64,000 nucleotides of DNA from Saururus chinensis (lineage: Eukaryota; Streptophyta; Magnoliopsida; Piperales; Saururaceae): NCBI GenBank assembly GCA_035235625.1, contig CP141143.1, positions 2,896,501-2,960,500 on the forward strand, written 5' to 3'. Below, piece by piece: positions 46,690 to 61,728 of this stretch. Made by a program: the position numbers and the translations under genes. Each line of letters opens with the position of its first letter. Positions within the stretch are counted from its first letter, which is position 1. Under the pieces are notes generated by a model. The model was not told the DNA's origin. It saw only the letters and a list, made by a program, of their open reading frames with translations, and did no database searches.

Positions 46690-49310
46690 TTATTTTTCAT
46701 TTATCTTATTTGTGGTTGACTAATATAGAAGTTTGACCCTTTAGCTTTACTAATTAAATAACTCTATGAATAGGTTGAACTTAGAGTTGAGACTAGTATG
46801 GTTAGAAACTATATACAAAGAGCTTTGAAACATTATCAAGAATGTACAAATTGAAGTTTAGATGAGTGAAATTGGCCGGTCAAAGTTGTAGCAAATATAT
46901 TATACATGATTACTTGATTTTAACCTAAAATTAAGCATTTTACTTAGCCTTTTGAGCCCATTTAAAGTGAGCTACGAGAATAATAATTTAAGGGCCAATT
47001 TGGGTGGCAGAAGGTTGGTTTAATAGCCCAAACCCTAAGGGGATTTGAAACTCTAATCCCTACCCTTTATAAATATGTCATAAGAGCCTTAATTAGAGAG
47101 TTTTGGAATTTTTTTTATATTTGACTAAGAATTTCTAATGCCCTAACCTCCGTTAAGGTGAGCAATTTGATTATTTTTTCCTTTATCCTTTGATCCTTAA
47201 TGAGGAATTCAAGGTTCTTCGTTCTTAATTATAATTCTCATGTCTTCTTCTATCAAAAACCTTATATTTTTTTTATTTTATGAACCCTAGAACATTTGTT
47301 TTGATGAAAAACCTTGTGTTTCATTGTCAAGAGTCATTAGACTCAATGAAGTACTTGAAAATACATGGTGATTATAGTTATAAACCTCTAGTTAATAAAA
47401 ATTATGTTTTATTCATAGACCTAATAAAAAACTCTAATTTTGTTAAATATGGGTTTTTGGATTTAGGAATATTTTAAGAATTTTTTTTCCCCAGAGGCAA
47501 GGGTTTTTTGTTTGATGAGTTTTCTTGTATTAACACTATGCTCCAGGGTGAAATCATGTTCTTAAATAATGCATATGACTTAGAATCATTTTTAGTTTTT
47601 GTTTTGGATTCACGATTATGTTTTAGATACTTTTACTTTTAGTTTGCTCTTAATTTTTATTTTCAAAAAGTAGAATATCATGTCTAGATCATATGTATTT
47701 ATCATATTCTTTGGAATATGTATTGTACAGTAAAATAGTTCTCTATTTTTGTGCTTAAAAGTGTGTTTAGGGATGAAAACGTATGATTTTTTGTTCCTCC
47801 TTTTTTTGATTGGTTTATATATGTGTCATGCTTATTCTATAAAAATGTCAAGTCATTTGGAGTATGATAACTCAGTGACATAGTTAAAAATTAGTAAGTC
47901 AACAATTCTAGCAAGAGTGCACTGTCCTATTAATTAAATAACAAAAAAAAAATTATAATTATTTTTTATAATATTTATTTATATTATAATTTAGAATATG
48001 ATGTAGGTTTCTGCTCGTTTTCATATTGATTGGAATTTATTTGCTATTTTTCCTAAAATATACGAGTTACATGTTGTGATTATGCTAAAATATCTATTTA
48101 AGCTAGTATGAAAATAAATAAGATATTATATTGTTGATTGTGCTACTTTGGTACTTTGAGTATGTTTAACTTTATTAGTATATGCATGCATATATCTAAG
48201 TCTAATTTAACAATTTCATGTTTTATGCATATCTTAGTACATATGATCTTATTTATTGAATTATGTCTTACATAAGATAATATGATTATTTAGGGTTGCA
48301 CATGTAACTATACTTATATTTCATGCATTATGGAAACGATTTGTAAACTATGAACTAATTATGGTTAATTGAGGTTCCAATAGTTGTTGGATTAATCGTA
48401 TTGAAGGTTTATCGAATCAGTTTTATGTTTGAAATATTAGAATTTTTTGTCCAATAGATGGGGTTTTGCATCTAAAAAGGAGTGGTTATTCCTCCCCAGT
48501 TGAGATGATTGAGATTATTTATTTATTTAGATTTCCAGAGTTTGCTTCAGGCTAGTCATGGTCATTGTGCATTGGTATGACCAGAGATTTTTAGTATTTG
48601 GGATGCTAGGTAATAGGTGACATGTAACATACAACAGGCCATAGACAATAGATTTTATTTGGTTATACTATTTTATCATCTTGTGATGACTTTTGATATT
48701 AATTTACACGGGGTTATTGCATAAGACTTTTGTGATAGAAATGCTAAAATTTATTTGCACATGTTTTTGTGTAAAGACTTTGCTATGAATGGACTAATGT
48801 GTTAGGGTGTTAATGTATATATTTTAAAAGTTTTACTTAGTTTATACTCACTTTTTCTTATTATGGGGAATTCTTTGGGATCCTCTATGTGATGGTGTAA
48901 TGTAAGTACTTATGATAGTTTGTTTTTGTGAGCACCATGATAATTGAGGAACAATTGAAGAGGGGATTACGATCTATTAGGGGATAATTAATAGGAAATA
49001 AATAAAAATATATTATAAAACTTCATATTATTTGATAGTATTTCATTTCTACTTAGTAGCATATTTTATTTAGTTTGAGGCATATGTTTATGTTATGGCA
49101 CTATAACTCTAGTAAAATGAATGCTTTATTATAGTTATAATAAAAGTAATTAATTTTTTTCACATAGTCCTCCGAGTTGTTTTTAAGCAAAACGATGACT
49201 TAATTATGCAATTCCGATCTAATATAGGGTTTGGCTAAGAATTGTTACGTCTTCTAAGTAGTTTTGGGTTAGGGGGCGTGTCAATAGGCTACACACTCAT
49301 ACCTTATATA
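46690..49310. mobile_element. Dispersed 2.6-kb repeat, copy A (probable LTR)
   Basis: It aligns by eye in direct orientation with 55690-59060, upstream and downstream of the CobW gene. Shared landmarks include TAATAATTTAAGGGCCAATT, ATCGTATTGAAGGTTTATCG, CAATAGATGGGGTTTTGCAT and ACTTAGTTTATACTCAC. The right end (GTTACGTCTTCTAAGTAGTT, TTGGGTTAGGGGGCGTG) resembles GTCACGCCC-type Gypsy LTR ends in copy B. No gag or pol frames, no exact boundaries and no target duplication were found. Confidence 0.6.
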
Positions 49311-49424
49311 ATACAATCTAAGGCGTCACATATATAATTGTAAATACTTAGTGTATATATAACTAGCATCCAAGAGTGATGGGTTCATGCATCTTTGGAC
49401 ACTCATCAAAATCATCAAATACAA

Positions 49425-49770
49425 ATAGGGATGTGATTGGGTTGGGTTTAGGTTAGGTTTTGTGAGACCAATACTTGATATTATTTAAGAAATAATAACC
49501 CAAACCCAACCCAAATAGTCTAAACCGGAATCGACATGAACCCTTCCCAATTTGATCAATTTAGAAGAAAAAATAAAATTTTAATTATTTTAAAAAAAGT
49601 ACATTTTTTAAAAAAATAAAATTTATTATCAAGATATACATAAAAATATAAAATTTAAATTTATAACTTTAATCAATCGAGTTGGGTTCGATCTCTTAAA
49701 ACTCAAACACAGCCTGAATAACCAATTGAATTAAATTTAAAAAACTAAACCCGACCCTCGGTTATTTTAC
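49425..49770. mobile_element. hAT-like non-autonomous remnant
   Basis: It starts TAGGGATGTGATTGGGTTGG, contains inverted AACCCAAACCCAACCC, and ends near AACCCGACCCTCGG. It belongs with the piece at 41579-41780. Confidence 0.4.
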
Positions 49771-50449
49771 TTTGTGTAATAAAGAACTAGTTATTCTGAA
49801 TTCCCGTGTATTCTATTTTGTGTGATGAAGAACTTGTTATTTTGAATTCATGCGTTAAGGAATTCGACTATAACTTAAGTGGCACAAAAAAAAACCTTTT
49901 CTATATTTTTATTAATAAATTTATATATTGGATTCCGTTTGCTCATCATTGAGAACTATTGATTGGTTAGTGGGTATTATCTTTTACGGTTCATATTCTA
50001 GATTCGGTTTATCCTGTAGTGTTATAGTGCAGTAATAATGTTTAGTAATAATAATCGGACACGAAAAAGTAAGAACTCATCGGGCCTTACTCGGGTTTAA
50101 TTATATCCCTTGAGACATACAGATAACGAATTAATTGTAAGGTGGGCTTCCGAGCAGAGGCCCACTATGTTTTTTGGCCCATTATTGAAGAGGATTCCAG
50201 ACGGGAGTAGCCTCACCATCCATCTCTGGCCCCCGGCCAGATGGGCCCAGATCTGCTGTGTGCGCGACCGTTCCGCCACAAATAAAAATATCTGTCCAAC
50301 GGAAGTAAATGATTAGCTTTTGCTGTCCAGAGGTCGCTCCATTTTTTGGGGGGGCCTTAAAGCCTCTCTTAAACCTCGAAACGCCTCCGAGTCTCCTTCG
50401 CACACTCCATCAGCCGCTGCTCTTCGCTTCCATCGTCTCTTCTTTACAC

Positions 50450-53400
50450 ATGGCTGCAGTCTCCTCCATGGATTTGGCTACCAGTCTCCTCGGCTTCGCT
50501 AGGCGACAGGCCAACACAATTCGGATTCCGGCTTCCGTCTTCTCTCTTCGCCGCCACTGCCATAAATTTTCCCTTTCGAGTTCTCGTCCTAACTCGATTG
50601 CCATTCAATTCGTCAAACCGACCCCTGCGAACCGGAGTTCCTTCCTGAAATTGCGGCGGCAAGTTCGTTCCTTTGCTGCTTCGGCTACGACCGAAAATGA
50701 TGCTCCCTCGGATTTGTCCACTAAGATTCCCCCCGATAATCGAATTCCCGCCACTATCATCACTGGATTCCTTGGCTCCGGCAAGGTTCTTACAACTTGA
50801 AGATTCTTTTATTCTCTTCCCGTTCCACTCCTGTTTACTAATTCCCTCCGTCTCGTATTAATAGCAACCTTTGGAAAAATAGTGATTTTTATTGATATTA
50901 ATAGCAACCTTTGGAAAAATAGTGATTTTTATTGATATTAATAGCAGCCTTTGGAAAAATAGTGATTTTTATTGATTGGTGAAACGCACTTATATGAGAA
51001 GGGAAAATAAGATTAGGGTACTCTTTTTTAAGTACTCAATCAAACAAATGGAACTATTAAGATGGATTTTTTTTTTTTTTTGCCGAATGGAGCTACAAAT
51101 TTCGGACGGAGGGAGTAATTTTGATGCCCCCGACACAAGAAATAACTGGTCAACCTCACTAATGGCTTCTGTATGTTATTTTATTTGTATATTTTGATAG
51201 ACAACTTTGCTGAACTACATTCTGACGGCAAATCATGGAAAGCGTATAGCAGTGATTGAAAATGAGGTATTCTGGCTCAAAACTTGGTCACGTAACGAAT
51301 AATTTTATTTCTCTCTCTTAACTTTTTTTTTAAAGATCTACTGATAAATTTCTATTCATGTTCACGATTATTTTGGCAAATTACATGCTGTTTATTAATT
51401 CTCATATATCGATGATCCATATGTCTTAGACAAAGCTAATTCACAGGCTGGTCATGTCTCATATGAGTTCGTTCGTAAAAATGAACTTTAGTGCAAAAAT
51501 GCTGCTTTCAGACACTGTTATCTTGTGCAAGGCATGTGCTGCATACTTGTTGATGGAAAATCTAGTGATCTTGTAGTTATCTATTCGTTTGATGTTATTG
51601 TGTGTTACGGACTTTTTTTTTTTAATTCTTTATTAAATATTCTTGTGAGGAGTTCCGCCAAAGACAAGGTCTATTGCATGTTAAATGACAATTCCATGTC
51701 TTATGTGCAAATTTTCAGCTTAGCAAGTATCATTGTTTCAATGTTTTACTATGACCCATTTCATGAAATATTCATTTCAGTTTGGTGAAGTTGATATTGA
51801 TGGTTCATTGGTGGCTGCTCAAAAAACTGGTGCTGAGGACATAGTGATGCTCAATAATGGCTGTCTCTGCTGCACTGTGAGGGGAGATCTAGTTCGTATG
51901 ATCGCAGAATTAGTTGATAAGAGGAAAGGGAAGTTTGATCATATTGTGATTGAGACTACAGGTAGTTTTGGTTTCCTTTTTTTAAAAATTTTGAAAAATG
52001 TTCCCATCTTCAGTATATCACTGGCAATCATGAATCAGTGCATTGTCTTGTCTACATGCATAAACTTGCAGAAGATATCATGCATACTCATGCTTTACTT
52101 GACTTGCTTTGAACATCTGTTTTTGGGTACTTTTTGGAGTTTTCAATTTCTTAAGCTCTGTTTATTCCTTTGCAGGCTTGGCCAACCCTGCACCTATTAT
52201 CCAGACGTTTTATGCTGAGGATAAAGTTTTTAATGATGTAAAGTTGGATGGCGTTGTTACCTTGGTTGATGCAAAGCATGCAGGGTTTCATCTCGATGAA
52301 ATTAAGCCCCAAGGAATTGTCAATGAAGCAGTGGAACAAATTGCATATGCTGACCGCATTATTGTGAACAAGGTATAATAATTAGTGGGTTGACGTATTA
52401 GGAAAACAGTTTCAAATGGCAAGCCATGGGCAACCAGCCTTGCACTCGCCAAGCATGCTGAATAATTGATTTTTTACTCACAAAGAAGTACTTGTCATTC
52501 TGCAGACTGACCTTGTTGATGAACCGCAAATCTCTTCTTTGATTCAGCGGATAAAGGTTGTAGATCATTACTTGTTTTACAGAATAAATTAGGTTTTGTT
52601 ATGCTATCTTTTTTCTTCTTCTGATGGGCACTTAGCTTGTCTCTATGCTCAATTATCAAGTGCAGAACATTAATCAAATGGCTTATCTGAAGCGGACAGC
52701 ATATGGTAAAGTTGAATTAGATTACGTTCTTGGGATTGGAGGCTTTGATTTGGAAAGGTCTTAGTTCTTTCTCCTTTTTTGATTGATTGGTTCTAGCAAT
52801 CTTCCTTTTGGAAGAGAACTAACTTTACGTTCCCATTGTGTGGTACACAGTAATTGATATTGTTCTTTCTACATTCTTTTATTGGATATTTGTTACTCTT
52901 GCTGTCTATGTTTTATACATTATATGTTTAAAAAATACAATGTAATTTCATAGCTGGAACTTACTTTATTGGAGTATAACTTCTTCCTTCAAAATACTCA
53001 AAGGAAGGTCAGGATTTGGAAATTTTCTATTTCTAGGGGGTAATTTGGTCTTTCCATTCTTTTCTGAACTATTCTTAAAAGTGGGGTGTTGGACGAAGCA
53101 GTCTTCACATTGAGCTTCATCAGGACCTTGCTATGACTGTTATTTTTATATCAGTGATACCTTGAGCTAAGTCTGGAATAGATAACTATCTGGTTTTGTA
53201 TTTTGCTGACTAAGTGATGTAGATCTAGCTGATATCACTTAAATGATGTATAGTGATGCTGGTAACAATTGGAAAATAATCATTTGTCCAGTGAAAAATT
53301 GGTGGCTGTCGGATGTTGATCTTGTTTCCTAGCTTCAAATGTGTTTTTTTCTGTCACTCTTATGTAGTTTGTTAATCTGGAAAGGAACTGATTCAATTAA

Positions 53401-55073
53401 CTGTTGCCTACCAATTTCGTATCTGCAATCTTTTGGTTCTTATGTGGTCCAATTTTGAAGATAATCAAGTAAATTTTGTGATCTATATGTAGATGGAAAA
53501 TGAGGCGACCTTAAGTTTCTTTGCTCTTTAGACAGAATAATTATTTCAGTGTCTAATAGTTGCCCTTGTATATTTTGCAGTTCCTTCTGGCTTTCACCAG
53601 TCTCATGGATTTTTTTATTGTCTGAAATCAATATTCATGTCGTGTGTTCGTTTCTTAGTCCTTTTTATTGCAATATTTATTTTTTGTTAGGATTGAGAGT
53701 GCTGTAGACGCTGAATCAGATAATGGCCATGCTGAGAATGACCACCATCACCACCACGATCATGAGCATGAGCATCACCACCATGAGCTCCATGGCCACA
53801 ATCATGGTTAGTCTTTCCCTTTTTGATTATGCAGTTTTGGTGGGAAAGCCTAATTACGTATCCTATACAAATAACTGAAATGAGATGATATTGATGATGC
53901 TTGTTGTAATCTAGTCCTTCGGCTAATGCATTTGAGCAGTAAAAAAACACTCTTTATTTTGTACTCGTGGAATGGTGATTAATTCTAATATTTATTTTTT
54001 TGTAGACCGTCATGCCCATGACCATAGTCATGATCCTGGTGTTTCTTCTGTCAGCATTGTTTGTGAAGGCAGCCTGGATCTTGAGAAGGTTTTGTTGATA
54101 TTTTTTATTTTATTAAAGTTTGACATCTTACATTTACTTATATTCATTTCTATTTCTACCTATTATTTACAATACTCAAACTTGGACCATGGACCTATCA
54201 GTTGGCTTTACTAGCTAATAAGCAGAAAATTAGACATTAAGAATTGATGCTAATGTCCAACCATTAGAGATAAATTCGGATTAGGCTATGGAAATAATTG
54301 CAGTGAGGCAAAATTTCTTTCTTATATTAGTCTGCATAGCGGCCTGCAAAATCACAACAGTTTCTATCATACGGTAGCTTCTCTTTGCAATCCACTCACT
54401 TGTAAGAGAAGAGAGTCTCTGCCACGCATTGACTCCCTCTATTTTATTCTCCTCTACAGGCAAATATATGGTTGGGCACATTACTTTTGGAACGAAGTGA
54501 GGACATATATCGCATGAAGGGCCTCCTCTCTGTTGAGGGAATGGACGAGAGATTTGTCTTTCAGGTCTGTGCTGTTAAATATATTAATTTATCTTGTTTT
54601 AGAACTTTTTATTGTCCATTCCAGACACAATTATCTGTTACAAAATATTTCTCCATCTAGTTGAAATTGACATTTTCAACTACCCCGTAGCTCTTTTACG
54701 CTGTGTACTACCTTCTTTTGTTTTGATGATGCTTTTCCTTCAAAAAAATCTCTCTCTTTTTTTGGTCCCTCACATCTTCTGTCTAGGAACATAAGTCTAA
54801 CTCCCCCTCATCCTTTTGGTATCAGGGAGTTGAACTTTATTTGCGATCCATGCAAAGTCATCTCTTTTTTTTGTCCACAAACCCGTGGATGCTTCGTAAC
54901 TTATGCTTTAGATTTTTATTTTGTCCACGGAACAGGGAGTTCACGATATCTTCCAGGGCTCTCCCGATCGATTGTGGGGACAAGATGAACCGAGAATAAA
55001 CAAGATTGTATTTATTGGGAAGAACTTGGACAAGGAGGAGTTAGAGAAGGGCTTCAAATCGTGTATACTTTAA
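50450..55073 (+). CDS. CobW-domain GTPase, plastid-targeted type
   Basis: G3E-family P-loop GTPase with a CobW C-terminal domain, a class implicated in metal delivery. The plastid forms resemble Arabidopsis At1g15730 and PTAC17. Ten exons join to 454 aa: 50450-50785, 51201-51266, 51781-51961, 52176-52372, 52506-52556, 52666-52757, 53691-53806, 54006-54088, 54460-54564, 54936-55073. Residues 1 to about 75 are Ser/Arg-rich and acid-poor, as in chloroplast transit peptides. Walker A is GFLGSGKTT (106-114), split by intron 1. The metal-binding CxCC is C162, C164 and C165 in NNGCLCC. Switch-like IETTGLANP and the base-recognition NKTD (259-262) follow. A His-rich segment lies at about 326-357 (HHHHHDHEHEHHHH, then HAHDHSHD). 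The C-terminal part has ERSEDIYRMKG. The ATG at 50450 starts the transit-like segment; an in-frame upstream ATG at 50309 would add 47 residues in the leader and is less likely. Confidence 0.94.
50841..51117. mobile_element. Stowaway-like MITE in intron 1 of the CobW gene
   Basis: The left end TTCCCTCCGTCTCGTATTAA and the right end TTTCGGACGGAGGGAGTA form terminal inverted repeats of the common plant CTCCCTCCGTC type, with TA next to the ends. It is non-coding. Its interior includes a 40-bp unit repeated three times. Confidence 0.75.
50857..50976 (+). repeat. 40-bp tandem triplication inside the MITE
   Basis: Three copies, 50857-50896, 50897-50936 and 50937-50976, of a unit starting ATTAATAGCAACCTTTGG. 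The first two are identical and the third has a single change (AGCAGCC). The near-identity shows recent expansion. Confidence 0.95.
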
Positions 55074-55329
55074 GTTGACTCTCTTCAGGTCTTGAGCATA
55101 TCTAACAGATTCTGGCGCTTCAGCTTGTCAGTCATCACATTTGCCTTTGTCATCGATGTGTGACACGTTACTGCATTAAATTTACATTTTTCTGGCAACT
55201 GAAAGATGAAAATCCGTTTTGCATTCATTTTTCATTCGGCCAAAGATAATCTGTAATCAGAGTTGGGAATTGGAAAAATACTTATTTCTTACCTTTCTGC
55301 GAAATGTAAAAAAATCACAAGATTGTCGT

Positions 55330-55689
55330 AAAATCTAAGGACACGCTGCGAATAAGTTCTCTGATTATGAGTAGGGAAGTTGTGTAGGAATAGCCTTACT
55401 CTTGGAAGGAAGCCGGCGTGTGCTGTTCTATTTACTTAGATGGTCTCACATTGGTTGGAAGATAAGGAGAAATGGAGGAGCTTGTGTATTTGATGAGGTT
55501 TTGGAGATTCTGACTTACAAGTCCTCAAAATGTTTCGAAGGAACCCACTAACAGGACTAACTAGTGGTGTAGCCTTAAGGAAGATGGGTTTGGATTGACG
55601 CTACTTGGCGTCTGCTAATTGTTGGAGGCTTTAGATATAGAACCTCAAGACATTTCTGTGCCTCGAGAATTGAGTTCATTCTACTTGGG

Positions 55690-55690
<1 letters not shown>
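55330..55690. other. Intergenic downstream of the CobW gene
   Basis: Follows the probable 3' UTR (55074 to about 55330). No feature recognised. Confidence 0.4.
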
Positions 55691-59060
<3,370 letters not shown>

Positions 59061-59212
59061 ACACATGCATTACACAATTGTCCCACTTGATTGATCATGT
59101 TACCCTAATAATCTCCAAATTAGGTATGAGCCTCATTGCTAACAACTTTAAAACTGGAAATACCCCATAAAGGTTAGGTTGTATAGTAGTCATTTTTATT
59201 TTAACAAAACCA

Positions 59213-59300
59213 ATGGCAATTGGTGTGATTGGCTAAGACCACAACTTAAAAAGATGAGGTCCCAAGTTCTAACCCGTACTTTGGTGGCCACTCGCAGAGG
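59213..59300 (+). repeat. SINE-like segment with Pol III box A and box B words
   Basis: GTGTGATTGGCTAAGACCAC resembles box A (TRGCNNAGY). GGTCCCAAGTTCTAACCC, about 40 bp later, resembles box B (GGTTCGANTCC) with changes. It could be the head of an old tRNA-derived SINE. No tail or duplication was identified. Confidence 0.3.
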
Positions 59301-59739
59301 ATTATATCTTGATTTGATGTGTTTTTACATATCATGTGTGGGCTTTGTATGTGACCAAATGGGATTAGTGGTGGAATATAATGCTCAAAGCGATGTATGG
59401 GTTTTGTATGTGCTAAAAGGATTGGTGGTGAGATACATTGCTTTAAGAGGCCGGTTATCATATCATTGTTTCAATCAATGAAAAGAAGTTGGTTTAAAAA
59501 TGCAATCTAGTCGCCCATCAAGAGTGACTTTTGGCCTACCTAGAGAAAAATTCTTTAGTAGAGTATTGAATGGGATGTAAGATGATGAGTACAGGGCCGG
59601 CTCAAAAGAATTGGAGGCTTAAGGCGAAAATTATATTTCTTGTAACAAAATTATTGAATTAGTTTATCTATTTTTTAAAAGTTTTTCATATTCTAACTCT
59701 TATTTTTAGTAGACATTTTTACATAAAAAGTAAATGTAT

Positions 59740-59835
59740 AACTTCTTTATCCTACATTAATAACTTCATTTAATTTTGTAAAATAAACTATTTTTTTTAA
59801 AACTAAATAGAGCTATCAATATGGAATGAAGGGTA
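59740..59835. repeat. MITE-like short element
   Basis: TATCCTACATTAATAACTTC at the left and AAATAGAGCTATCAATATGG followed by AATGAAGGGTA at the right form degenerate inverted ends of the same type as at 50.8 kb. Confidence 0.5.
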
Positions 59836-60764
59836 TGCTATTAAAGTTAAAAAAATAAAAATCTAAAGGTTATGCTAAATAAAATTCGTATATATATTAA
59901 ATTCTAAAAAGAATAATATGACCAACTTTTGATTTTTCGAATTCAAAGAGAGCCCAAGAGATGAGAAAGTGTTGTCTTTCGAAAATGAGATGAGGGAGTG
60001 TATCTATTTTGTAGAACTGAGGAAAGATAAAAACTCCTATGGGCTGTGGAATAAAATGGAAAAAACTTGGTTAAATCATGGCCAAACAAATAAAACGAGG
60101 AAGGAGGTTATCTTTAGTGGTTATTATAGGCTAGGGTATAACATATTTTTAAAGCTAATTTAAGCTTTATTTGGTAAGTACTACATGTTTTTTGGCCAAG
60201 GTAAATAATGGGAAAGAGTTTTTTCTACTCCCTACTAAAGCCCTTCATCCATGTGATCAATAGAACATTAACGTACTTTAGCTTATGCGCTGTCTATCTT
60301 AAATATCAAGGGCTCCTATGTGTAGTTTATGCTAGGCTCTTTGTCACTAAGGAGGAACATATAAAACTCTTCCAAATAATTGTTGTTTGTCCCATGAATT
60401 ATTTTAATATTTTTTAAAAAGTTACAACTTATAAATTATATATTATAAGTTTATAGACTTGGAAATTCATACATAATAAGAGTATAGTTAAGATGATGGC
60501 ACATGAGAGTGGGTGAAATTTATAGTATAGCATCTATATTTTTTAATGGATTATGTAACTTATTTTGTCTCTCATATATTATATATATCTTTTTGTTTAA
60601 TAAATCATGTATGATAGAGTAATAATATATATGAGGCCTTCCTATTTGGTGGGGCCTTAGGCAGTTACCTAAGCTGCCTAAGGCTCCAGCTGCCCCTGGA
60701 TGAGGATATGCAAAACGTGAGTAAATTTCATGTGTCACTCATAATTTATCTAAGTGGGTAGTGC

Positions 60765-60955
60765 TCCCTCTGTCCTACATAAAAAAATTTGTTCTATATT
60801 AATAGCTTCATTTTATTTAATATTGGTGGTTGAGTACTTAAAAAAATATCATAAATTTATTTTTCTTCTCTTATATATGGGTTTCACCATTTAATATAAA
60901 AATTACAATTTTTTTTTAAATATAACTATTAATATGAGACAAAAGGAGTATTAAA
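60765..60955. mobile_element. Stowaway-like MITE
   Basis: GCTCCCTCTGTCCTACATAA at the left and AACTATTAATATGAGACAAA followed by AGGAGTA at the right are terminal inverted repeats of the CTCCCTCCGTC family. It is about 190 bp and non-coding. Confidence 0.6.
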
Positions 60956-61728
60956 TTATTTTTCCTAATTAGGTTGTGTCGATGGGCCCAATTGTATGTT
61001 AGCTAATGCTTGCTTTAATTTGATTAATAGGTGCTAAACACGTTAGTCGGTTGGTCCACTCCATATCACTGTAGTCACCAAATTGGGTTTGTCTCAGTTG
61101 GATTTCAATTAATGAATATACATTAGGGATGCTTTTGACATTTCAAAATTATTTTCGAATTGCAATTCCTCCTATTAGTGCGGGTGTAGAGCATCACCTT
61201 ACAACGGATAGGATATTAACATGGCGGTGCTTATCACCAATCAAGAATTAACTTATTTATATTTTTTTAATTAATTTTTTAAAAATAACCTGCTTAGTAA
61301 GAAACATAGTAATATCTTATTTAATTCGTATTAGGCATGACACATTGGTACTTTATCAATACTTAATATTTTTTTATTAAAAAAATGTATAAATTACGAT
61401 AAATCAAACCCGGAGAGCAAAACAGCGCAAACATGTGCAGGCACGTGCGGCATCGTGAAGCTAACTTATTTGTTAAAATCAAAACTATAAGGGCATTTGA
61501 CAAATAATATAAAAAAGGACGGGCTGTATTTGTATAAAATTCCGCTAGCAAAAGAGTTCCTTTAAACAACTTTTCTCTCATAGCTGAAATCTCTTCCTCC
61601 ACTAGAGTACTAGGGTTCCTTTTCTTCTATTTCGCACCCCCGCTTTTTTTCTATTTTCTATTTTTTATTTTCTATTTTTCCTTTTTCCCTTTAATAGGGT
61701 TTTTGTGAGGGCTTCTCAACCGCCGGCA

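Noticed and set aside
53687-53950. His/Gly-rich minus-strand frame
   Set aside because: Antisense of the His-rich CobW exon, extended by chance into the intron.
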